This document shows positions 53,075 to 61,958 of a stretch of 64,000 nucleotides of DNA, piece by piece. This DNA comes from Phylloscopus collybita (lineage: Eukaryota > Chordata > Aves > Passeriformes > Phylloscopidae). The notes below the pieces were generated by a model. That model saw only the letters and a program-made list of their open reading frames with translations. It was not told the DNA's origin and did no database searches. The position numbers were made by a program, and so were the translations under genes. How positions within the stretch are numbered: position 1 is the first letter of the stretch; each line of letters starts with the position of its first letter. The stretch is from assembly GCA_027886175.1 (NCBI GenBank), contig JAJNNQ010000004.1:18209501-18273500 (forward strand), given 5' to 3'.

Positions 53075-53340
53075 AGGTGTGAAGAGAGGAGGAAGGGGTT
53101 GGATGTGCTCAGCCTGGAGAGCAGAGCTGGGACAAGCAGCAGCTGATCCCAGCCTTTCCAGCTCCAGAGTGACAGAAATAACAGGAATGGGAGTTACAGA
53201 AATGACAAACTTTTCTCTGAGGTGAGAGGAGATGATAACAGGTTAAGAGTCAAGAAGAAGATAGAAATGGCAACAATGAAAATATTTCCTGGCCATAAAA
53301 GAGTAATTGACAACAAGAGCAGTCTCTAACTTGAAGTGTT
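53075..53340 (+). mobile_element. diverged CR1-like fragment
   Basis: The block GGATGTGCTCAGCCTGGAGA (53102-53121) matches the CR1 segment that precedes the 3' UTR. A purine-rich stretch, AGGTGAGAGGAGATGATAAC, follows in the expected order. The remainder is too diverged to align by eye, and the 3' tail is absent. The extent is therefore approximate, and only the first part is well supported. Confidence 0.5.
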
Positions 53341-55180
53341 TATGGATCTCCAGCTTTGGTGGTACTTGAAACCTGTCTGGGAACAGCCCTGATTTGCTTT
53401 GCTGGTAGCCCTGCTTTGAGCAGAGCTTTCACTGGGGCATTTTCAGAGGCCCCTTCCATCCTGAGGTATTCCATGATTGACCTCCTAACACGCTGAAATA
53501 ATTTCTGAGCATTCGAAATGTGGATAAGGCAAGGAAATCTCATTTCAATAGACTTAGGGGATTTTTAACAATATTATGGGGAAAAAAATCCAAACAATAT
53601 AATGGAATGTGATGGTTAATCATCAGATCCTTTTTCAGGTAGTTCTTTTTGATATTTCACTACATATTGGAGTTGTGGTTGGTGGGTTGGTTGGTTTGGT
53701 TTGTTTTGTTAGTAAAAAAGCCTAAATATGAATTGAGAAACAAAATGTTGCCTGTTCAGGCCACTTACAGGTATCAAAGTTGAAAGTTTTGTGGTTTTTT
53801 GTTTGTTTTTTTTTTAAGCCACTTTAATTCAATATATATTACAAGACAAGCAAACAGTACAGAAATACAAAAAAAGGAATGGAAATATTCCAGTAAAACA
53901 CATTAGACATCACCAATATTACGTGATCAAGTACATCATAGAAACAGATTAGAAGAAGATGAGAGTCATTCTTCAAAACTTAAAATGTCTTCAGGGATTA
54001 AGGAGATTTTGCAACTGCTGAGTTTGGACATTTTCACTTATCTGATCCCGAGCTCTTTTGACAAAGCAAGCAAGGCATGGAATGAGCTAAATGGGCCACG
54101 TGTCAACCCAAACTCCCCTGGCAGGAAGTGCAGAAGCTGAGTTTTCATTGACAAATAACAGTGCTGTTCTTTGGATGGCAGAGCCCACACCTTGTTCAGC
54201 TTGAAAGAAAAAAAAGTCATTATTTCTGGCCTTTTAGTCTGGCTTGGAAATTACCTGTGATGAGCACATTCAGGTAGAGTCAGACATGATATAATGGGGG
54301 GAGAGGAACAAACAAGAAGTCCCAAACACCAATTCTTTGGTTATAAATTTTATCTTTCAAGGTATGTCTACAGTGCCTGTATGAAAAACGTAATTATAGT
54401 TCAGAACCAGCAGCATTTCCTTTAGTCATTGAAAGTAACAAAAGGAGCCAGAGATAAAGCACAGCATGGAAAGGAGACCCTATGAATAGTATGTACTTTA
54501 TTTTTAAACAGTTTCAATCTACTGAAGTTTCTATACCTGTATCTAACAAACACATGGAGTCATTCCCTCAGAATATCATTTGTTCGAGTGTTTTCATTAA
54601 AGAGTCTTCTTTACAGCCTTTTCACTTCCACATTATTTTAGTAGAGCAAGGAGGAAAATATTTATTTCTAATTTTTGTTTTAATTATCCTTCAGTGGCAT
54701 CATCAGAACTATTGCTTAGAGGCTTTTCTTGTCAGCTTTATCACACAACTTTACTTAGGGGATCATTTTTTACTACAGCAACTGAGCTTAAATCTATACC
54801 CATGTTCCCATTTCCTCTGCCTTGTGACCGTTCAACAGAATCATTATTTGAAAAGGTAGAATACTTAATGTGAGACTCATTGAATATTTGTCAGCTTTCC
54901 TGAAGGTGTTAAAAAAACCCCCCAGAATAATCTAGATTTTCCCCTCACCCATTAAGAAAGATAAAATTGAATTATTTTCAATTACCTTATGTTTTACACA
55001 GGTTCTTTTACTCCATTGTACTCAAGCCATAACTTGCATAGAACAAAGCGCTTGAGAAGAACCCTTTGTTTCTCAGAATATCTGCAGATACTGATGTTAA
55101 AACAATAAAAGAAAACAAACGCTATCTGTGGATTCCAATGAACCTACCAGGGAAACATCAATGGCAATGCCCTGGAAGGG
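53341..55180. other. unique noncoding DNA with T/G tracts
   Basis: No gene was recognised. T/G tracts at 53676-53710 (GGTT units) and 53786-53816 run on the top strand, opposite to the A/C tracts on either side. A 125-codon plus frame at 54482-54859 has no recognisable motif. Confidence 0.5.
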
Positions 55181-55480
55181 TGTACCACAGGCTCCAGGAG
55201 TACCTTGCAACATAACATGAGAAAAGGGATTCCTCCACAGTGCTCTGCAGCACCATGTTAATTAACCCTAGTTCTGTTTTCCTCATTGGCCTGTTAGCCT
55301 TACCTACCTCTGTTACCCATATCTTGCCCAGTCCTAGACTGTTCTCCATTCCCTGTTTCCCACTGGCTTTTTTGTCCCTGCCTGTTCACCCTGGCATTCC
55401 CTGCTGGTTGTTGTCCTTTGCCCCAAAGATGCCCTCAGATTACTGGCTCCTGATGCTCTGCTCCACCTCCTCTTAGCCCA

Positions 55481-55488
55481 TACTTAAG
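55481..55488 (+). promoter_or_regulatory. TATA-like box of the ERVK-like LTR
   Basis: TACTTAAG, about 60 nt before the polyadenylation signal. Inferred from position and the usual LTR layout. Present activity is unknown. Confidence 0.5.
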
Positions 55489-55546
55489 CCTGGACCCTGC
55501 ACTGCTCCTTGTCTTTTATCCCTGGATCTCTTTGGTGTGTGGCCTC

Positions 55547-55552
55547 AATAAA
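55547..55552 (+). terminator. polyadenylation signal of the ERVK-like LTR
   Basis: AATAAA in the R region of the plus-strand LTR. It is an intact hexamer. Confidence 0.65.
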
Positions 55553-55673
55553 CCCCATTGGAACTCCATACAGAAGACTCCTCCCACCTCTCATTTGTCG
55601 AGCTATCCATGTGATGCCTTTGGAAGGCTGACCTGAAACAGAGACTGATCAGAGCTGGAGAATAAAGCAGATA

Positions 55674-55679
55674 TTTATT
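55674..55679 (-). terminator. polyadenylation signal of the solo LTR
   Basis: AATAAA on the minus strand (TTTATT on the plus strand). A second minus-strand CTTTATT lies about 12 nt further along. Confidence 0.6.
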
Positions 55680-55789
55680 GAAAGGCCTTTAAGGATACAC
55701 CTTGGGCAGTACAAGAGCCTGGCCAGGGCTGCGCCCAAGGTGGACTAAGAATGGTCACAAAATAGCTGACAGGTCACAGGGTCTCACAC

Positions 55790-55796
55790 TTTTATA
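55790..55796 (-). promoter_or_regulatory. TATA box of the solo LTR
   Basis: TATAAAA on the minus strand. It would direct transcription leftwards, starting near 55760. Confidence 0.6.
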
Positions 55797-56055
55797 AGTT
55801 TTGGTTCATTTGCATATTGGGGTTTAATTGTCCAATTACAGCTTCAGGTTGTGAGGTCCCATCCTTCTTGTTTGCTCTCCTCAGTCCACCCTTGTTTGTG
55901 CTTTTGGGCCTGAAAGTTGTCCTTGGTGTGCAGCAGGAACAGGATTTGTGTCCCTGCTCTGTGCAGAGCTGAGTGACATCGAATGTGAGGCTCAGAGCTG
56001 CACCCCTGGGCAGAATCTGAAAAACAACAGGAAAGCTCAAACTTAAGGCATCACA

Positions 56056-56165
56056 AGGTCTGTGTGTGTGCATGGACTGTGTGTGACCCCTGTGTACTTG
56101 CCTGAATGCTTTCCTGTGGAGATGCTTTTGGCAACACCAAATCACCATCTACCCATGCTGCTACA
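56056..56165 (+). mobile_element. ERVK-like 5' LTR, second part (rest of U5)
   Basis: This continues U5 after the inserted solo LTR and ends at GCTGCTACA (56165), giving the canonical CA end. Two nucleotides later the primer binding site starts, which fixes this LTR boundary with good confidence. Confidence 0.75.
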
Positions 56166-56167
56166 AG

Positions 56168-56185
56168 TGGTGTCCAATGTGGGGT
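56168..56185 (+). other. tRNA-Lys primer binding site
   Basis: TGGTGTCCAATGTGGGGT compares with the lysine-type site TGGCGCCCAACGTGGGGC at 14 of 18 positions. All four differences are C to T, two of them at CpG sites. The site starts 2 nt after the LTR's CA end, exactly where reverse transcription is primed. A lysine primer is typical of ERVK or betaretrovirus-like elements, which is the main reason for the ERVK call. Confidence 0.8.
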
Positions 56186-56347
56186 CTCCCACGGGCTCCC
56201 TGAAAGTGTCCCAAAAGTCTCATTTGGATGTTCCACTTCTCTGAGGGAAATCCCCAGTTTTCTGGGGGAAATCCTGAAGGGGAGACCAGCAACCTTCTGC
56301 CAAGTTGTCAGGGTTAGTCACGTTGGTAAAACCCCTATGACGTTCCT
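56186..56347 (+). mobile_element. ERVK-like untranslated leader
   Basis: Between the primer binding site and the first gag-like frame. It contains G-rich repeats (for example GGGGGAAATCCTGAAGGGGA, about 56263-56282) but no long frame. A packaging signal would be expected here but cannot be identified by eye. Confidence 0.6.
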
Positions 56348-56677
56348 TTGTTGACCCATGGGCATGGTGAGTGTGTTGCAGAGTGTGAGGGGAAAAAGAG
56401 GAGCAAGATAGGCGTGAGACTCACCATCCTGCAGTGGGAAGTTTATCTCCAAGTTCATAACATCCTTGCTAGTAAATGTGTTAAGTTTTCTAAGGGGAAT
56501 TTAAAGGTTTTTGTCCGTTGGGTTTTTAAGTATTTTATGGGTGCAACGCAGGAATCAGTTCTGTTGGTTGAGTTTTGGGACGGTGTTGGGAAAAGGTTAT
56601 ATGTTTTACAAACTGAAGGGGATTTTCAGGTTGGGAAATTTTATCCAATTTTTCATTCATTCACATTCATGAAGTGA
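56348..56677 (+). pseudogene. gag: gag remnant, matrix-like part
   Basis: A 109-codon open frame starting about 160 nt after the primer binding site, where gag begins. It has no ATG in frame at its start, so the original initiation codon is lost or lies in another frame. From about residue 27 it reads as a helical, basic domain with spaced Trp residues (ILQWEVYLQ, then FVRWVFKYF and EFWDGVGKRL), consistent with the matrix domain of betaretrovirus-like Gag. The frame ends at a TGA (56675-56677), and the coding sequence carries on in a different frame. The assignment rests on position and overall look, not on an alignment. Non-functional. Confidence 0.6.
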
Positions 56678-57063
56678 TTGAGGGTTTGGGAGAGAACTTG
56701 AGGAATACTAAAGGTTTGGAACCCCTGTTGTTGCCTCAGTTATCGCATTCCTCCCCCCGTGTTCCTATTCCCTCATCCCCTCAGGAGAGGTCTGGAGAGG
56801 GAAACTGCCAAAAGGTGAAGGAGTGCTCCCTGCCTCCTGCCACCTCCCGTCCCCTTCTGCCCCCTTCCCAGGATGGCCCTGTTCACACCACCCTGGGCTC
56901 TAACCTAACCCTCCTCCCTACGCCCATTTACCTGGTTCCCTCATTAAATGTTACGTCTCAAAATGGTGCCGACCCCATGAGGGGATCCGCCATTTTGAGT
57001 GCTTTGGCGCCAATTTTTCCCACCTTTGACACAGAAAATGGTGCCTGTGATCCTCCTCCCTGA
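56678..57063 (+). pseudogene. gag: gag remnant, proline-rich part, truncated
   Basis: About 128 codons, open in a frame shifted relative to the matrix-like part, rich in Pro, Ser and Leu (for example LPPATSRPLLPPSQDGP). Retroviral Gag usually carries a proline-rich linker between matrix and capsid, so this fits in order. It ends in a TGA at 57061-57063, where retroviral sequence appears to stop. Capsid with its major homology region, nucleocapsid zinc knuckles, protease, polymerase, envelope and the 3' LTR are all absent from the window. The provirus was therefore cut by a deletion or rearrangement near 57.06 kb. Confidence 0.6.
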
Positions 57064-57080
57064 TTTCCTTATCAGGTACC

Positions 57081-57138
57081 TTCCCTTCTTTAGGGAAAAA
57101 TTTCTTTTAAAGAGACTTTTCAAAGTCTTTAAAAGAAA
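57081..57138. other. two adjacent hairpins at the provirus break
   Basis: The first hairpin has arms TTCCCT (57081-57086) and AGGGAA (57092-57097). The second has arms 57101-57119 and 57122-57138, which pair over 17 bp with one 2-nt bulge and a 2-nt loop. Both lie within 80 bp of the point where recognisable retroviral sequence ends. Confidence 0.7.
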
Positions 57139-60100
57139 TAAATCTGTACAGCATAGTTTTAATTTTTATTTTCAATAAAATGATTTTATTCTAAATCTGC
57201 TCATAACCCATTTTTGTAAAAAAATGCTTGATGAAACTTTATTTTTAGCATTGTATTTGCAGAGAGTTGTGGCTAGTATTACATACCATTGTATTTTATA
57301 AATACTGTCACTTTCTTCTGAGGTTGAAACATTACATAACTTTTCAGATGTCAGCAGTAAAATTGCATTCAGTCATGTGCACTGAAATGACAAATCTAGA
57401 TTAAACTCCTATTTCTGTAGATGGGACAAAACCAAACCCTTGTTCTTTTAACACCCAAAACTTCCAAATCCATTCTCACACTAATTATTGAGCATTTAGG
57501 AAAACCAATCTTGAATTATGAATTTAGACCAACTCAGAGAAAAGGAATTCAGCAACAGACTGAAGAGCAACTGAGAAATCACTTTCCTTCCCCCACAGTT
57601 TATTTCAGTCCAAGTAAAATGACTTCTATTTATATATATTTATATTAACTTTCATGGCTGGTATTAAAGAAATACCTGAGTTCCCCTTCTCACCATTCCT
57701 GTAGCATTTTATATTAAGAATGAAGCATCATTTCTGCCAAGGACTGCAGCTGGTAAGACGAAGGACCCTGCAAGTCCTGAGTGACAATGAATTGGACAGA
57801 AAAATAAAGAATCACCCCAATTTTGTGAAACTGCAGTTGGGTTTGTCTGTCTTTATTCAAGGAAGCTAAAGGAGGATTTATTGGAAAAGCAGGGCAGCAA
57901 TAAGTCCACCTGCCTTAATGGTGTTAGTGGATGTTATTAGTTATGATCCAGGGAGTTACGTAATGATTTTATACATGTGTAGCATAAACATTTTAGTGTC
58001 CTTGCAGTATCACTCCTAAAGCATCCTCAGAGTGAGTGCTCAGCCTCCCTACCTCATTAAATGCCTAAAACAGGGTTAGAACTAGAAGAAATTGCTTTCC
58101 TATTACTTTCTAAAGGCAGTCTACTCCATTCACCCTTGGTTTTTTAAGCTTTAAATTGTACAAGGCACATCTTATGCTGTAGCCTCCATCCTGCCTAGCA
58201 TTTGACATGAATTTCCTTTTTTTTATATAGAACGGAATAGAGAGCTTTAATGGCTGTTGGGTTTTTCCAGCTGCACTGATGTGGAAAGAATACAGGGGGC
58301 AGGGAGAAAGTGCATATTCTCAATAGGCTTCCTAACAAAATGTAGGATCACATGACTTTTACACACCTTCCTCCCCGTGATTTTGTTCCATCTCCTTCAC
58401 GCGATTCAATCACTTGTGCTTGTCATCTGATTTCTGACACTTTGATCCTTGCCTGCCTTCTCACAAGCAATTCACTTCTGTGAACTCTGTACACGACTCT
58501 GGTGAGGTTTTGTAGGACAAGAAAATCCCTTCAGTTTTACATTCCAATCACCTGTACATCTTCAATTCCCTTTGCTCTTGCTCTCCCCCTTGCCAGTAAT
58601 TGTCTGGGCCATTTCCTTGAGGGAAAAGCATAATTACAGGCCAGCCTTGCTTGAAAATTACCATGTTTTGACTTCAATTTGAAATCAAAACTTCATCAAG
58701 CTTGTGCTGTAAGCACTGGGTTTTTAAACTGTTATCAATATCTGAGATAAAATTTCTGTTGTCCTATTGGTATTCTTGATGTGTTACTCAAAACCAGACA
58801 CACCAAAACCTGCTCAAAAAAGCTATTCTGGCTGTGCCTTTATCTCCTCTGTGCTGGCTGACATGAACCCCAGCTCCTGCAGAACCTGTCTGCTGCTTTT
58901 TCACCTGTAACTTGCACCAGTGTCACTTTTGTTCACAGGGTAACTTCGTGTGAGGGGCTGTTTGTTCTGCCGTGGGTTTGTGTTTGAAAATGCAGTGTTA
59001 AAAAAACACAGCTCCAGCACAGGCTGCAGCTGACAGATGACTCATTTTAATACAATGTACTTCATCTGAACGTTGTTAAACAGCACTGAAAGGTTGTTTT
59101 TACATGACCTGACACCTTTGCATTTCATTTCCTTCTCCCAGCAGAGAAAATGGATGTTAACATTTTGCCACAGAGATTCCTCTGTGCATTGTCACACCCT
59201 GTGATGGAAATACCGTGAAAATGGATACGGTGTCACCTTCACTCCCCAGATCCAGAATGGGTGGGAGTTCTCTGCCTCCAGTGAGTTTCCAGCTATTTCT
59301 TTGTAAGAGAGAAATATTTTGCTTTGTTTTTTTCTGTACCTCTTTTTTTACATTCCAGGTGCTCAATTAACATTCAGTTAAATTTCAGCTCTCCAGTTTG
59401 CTTTGGAGTGGTTGATGCCTAATCAACATCATTTTTATTCTGGGCACCTCAGTAAAAAACCTGAGTACAAATAAAAGGAACCTGGGATTCTCTTGATAGA
59501 ATGTGTGTGATGAAGTGCTTGAGAAAACCTACTGTATTTTTGGGATGCTACAGACTAAAGCAATTTGTTAGGTCTGGAACATGAATTTTAGAAATTAATC
59601 AATACACCAGTCAATGCTATAAAAACTACTTCTGTGCATCTTATAATAAATGGGAGAAAAATTGGACTGAGCAATGCTTTTAAATTAAAATTCTCTTTTT
59701 CCAATGTAATTGAATTGACACATTTCCTATGTTAAATTGTTTTAAATGCCTAAGTCTTCTATCTACTACTTGCCTCTTCAAAACTCACCATAAAATCATA
59801 AACAACCTCTCCTCTGACTTACTATTTATCTTCTGTTGATGTAGTGTTCAATAAGAATCTTCTAACCAAGATTATATTGACTGGCAAAGTTGCAAGAAAA
59901 TTTTCACTAAGTACTTCTGGTTTAAAAATCTCCCTGCAATTTGTAAAAGTTATTTCTGTGCTACATCTTTGCTGAAATGTAAATCTGGATTAGATTTCCT
60001 CTCTTCCAAGAGCCAAGATCACACATACTCTACCCCTAACATGAACTTTGTACTTCACTCTGTGCTCATTGGCACGTTCTGAGTGTTTTAAACACTTGTA

Positions 60101-61911
60101 ACCAGGTATTTACAAAACTGAGCTGGTTCAGCTCAAAGAGAAAAAAAATTGAGTTTCCCAAGTAGCTTTTCTGCTCACCAGTTCTCAAACTGTGTGTGTT
60201 GAAGGCATTCAGCAGATAAATGCTGTGATAAAGTCCCATTTTATGTGTAATTCATTGTTCATACTGAGATTTTGAAATTAAAGGTTTCCATGTAAACTAT
60301 TTGCTTGGTTTTAGAGAAAATCCCGCCTTCCCAAGTGTGTTTCATTTCTGAAGGATGGAACAACACCAGGAGTGTCCTGTCTAAGGGTGATACTGCCTGG
60401 AGTACATTCCTTGCCACTACATGTGCAGTAAAACCTGTCCTGTCCTGCATAACTTTATTTTCTTGTAAATAGACTTAACAGAGCCTGGGAGCACAGATGT
60501 GATGCATGGCTCAGAAACACAGTGCTTATTTACTCGACTTTTAATAGGAAAACAGCAAACACCCCTCACCTCCCTTGCACCTTTTTTTCTGCCATCAGTT
60601 ATTCAGGACTACATTTAATTAACAAGTTACAAGTATGGGGCTTTAATCATTGAGGTTCATTGAAGTTGTGGGGCTTCAATGCCAGGTGAATGTGATATGG
60701 GATGAAGATTCCTTTTGTAGGACCCATTAATTATGATGATAATATTCTTGCCTTTGGTTTTGAGGAATGCTTCTCCTTTCTTCAAAGTGACTTTGCAGCA
60801 AGAATCCTAAAAATATAAAGTTCTTTTGTCATTATCAATGCATATTCTTTAGTTTTAGAGTTATATTTTTAACAGCAGAGAAGTCTTAGTTATATCAAGG
60901 TGAATTACATTTGTGGCCCTCTCAAATATACTCATTAACTCTGAAAACCTTTTTAGACTTCTGTTATATCCTTCTTACTGCAAGATCTGAAGGCAGATTT
61001 CCCAGTTATTAAAATCTGTGTCATAGTGTATAAAGATAAATATATATGTTACATAGCGTATGAAGAACTGGAAGACAAACATCGATTAATATTATTAAAT
61101 CTGTCTGTGTTCCATCCTCTTTTCCCTGGAACAGAAAAGTCCTAGCTCAGGCCGAATTTTATGAGCTCAGTTAAATGCTGATTATTCTTTTCTTGGTGCC
61201 CAAAGCATCCACAGCACACTCATCTGACTCTCCGAGCACCATTAAGCCAAGTCCCTGTTGCTGCTCCAGAGTGTGGATAATTATTTCTGCTCTGTGTTTC
61301 TCAGCAGGATCCTCTCTCTCAATGAGGATGCTCGGAAGTGATGGTTCCTGGGGGCTGCCTCAGTCAAACTCCTCTCCATCTGTTAGAGGGTGCTCTTAAC
61401 TACAGATCTGCTTTCACTCTGGAGAGGGGCTGGGTTTTAATTCACACACCGGTTTGAAACGTTAACTTTCCAAGCAGCAAGAAATAAACCATTGACTTTG
61501 GGGTGAGCAGTGGAGTAATAAAGAGGACGAGGTAAAGTGCTGGGATGTAAATATTCACCAAGAAAAAAAAAAATTGCTGAGTTTGGCTGGCAGCTTCTTT
61601 TCTGATTGGGATCACAAATAGCATTTCTTTCCTGGAAGAAGTTGGGAATGTTTGGTCACAAAAATGATACCCAAGACATGCAATCCGTCTGTTTGGGTAG
61701 TGTAGTGTCCTGTTTTACAAACCTCACTGACTTTTGCTATTTCCTTTATTTCTGCCAAGCTCTAAGAACCTGGCTGACGTTTCTCTGATGTTGATTTTGC
61801 TCTGGTAACTTTGAGACTTTGAGGTGTGTTACACGTGTGCTCTATTACACTTCAGGCTACAGGGGCAGGATAATGAAAGCAGGATAAGCTCTGAATGTGA
61901 CACAGAACATC

Positions 61912-61914
<3 letters not shown>
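57139..61914. other. unique noncoding DNA
   Basis: No gene or mobile element was recognised. A near-perfect 25-nt palindrome lies at 58666-58690. Short open frames (57421-57648, 59157-59366, 61175-61399) have no recognisable motif. Confidence 0.5.
58666..58690. repeat. 25-nt near-perfect palindrome
   Basis: The arms TTTTGACTTCAA and TTGAAATCAAAA pair at 11 of 12 positions around a single central T. Confidence 0.8.

Positions 61915-61952
<38 letters not shown>
61915..61952 (+). repeat. poly-T run (38 nt)
   Basis: The longest homopolymer in the window, preceded by CCCC and followed by AACAAAATT. It could be the reverse complement of a poly-A tail, but the sequence on its right (61953-62150) shows no recognisable retrogene or SINE. 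Lys- or Phe-rich frames across it are artefacts. Run length in an assembly is prone to error. Confidence 0.93.

Positions 61953-61958
<6 letters not shown>

Larger units (their letters stand above)
55181..55609 (+). mobile_element. ERVK-like 5' LTR, first part (U3, R, part of U5)
   Basis: This is the left part of the 5' LTR of an endogenous retrovirus on the plus strand. A TACTTAAG box (55481-55488) sits where a TATA element is expected, and an AATAAA polyadenylation signal (55547-55552) follows about 60 nt later in a CTCAATAAACC context. The start is set at TGTACC (55181) because it mirrors the LTR end GCTACA at 56165. A start at TGTTAGC (55292) is the alternative. U5 is interrupted after CTATCCA by a second LTR and resumes at 56056. 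The rejoined LTR would be about 540 bp. Confidence 0.75.
55610..56055 (-). mobile_element. solo LTR of a second retrovirus, inserted in reverse
   Basis: A 446-bp element bounded by a perfect 11-bp inverted repeat: TGTGATGCCTT at 55610-55620 and AAGGCATCACA at 56045-56055. Read on the minus strand it has the TG...CA ends, a TATAAAA box (55790-55796) and an AATAAA signal (55674-55679) about 110 nt downstream, the normal order of an LTR. No internal retroviral sequence is attached, so it is a solo LTR. It sits inside U5 of the plus-strand LTR. No exact target duplication is visible. If the ends are taken as TGATG...CATCA, the flanking CATG and CAAG match at 3 of 4 positions. Class was not assigned. 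Confidence 0.85.
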
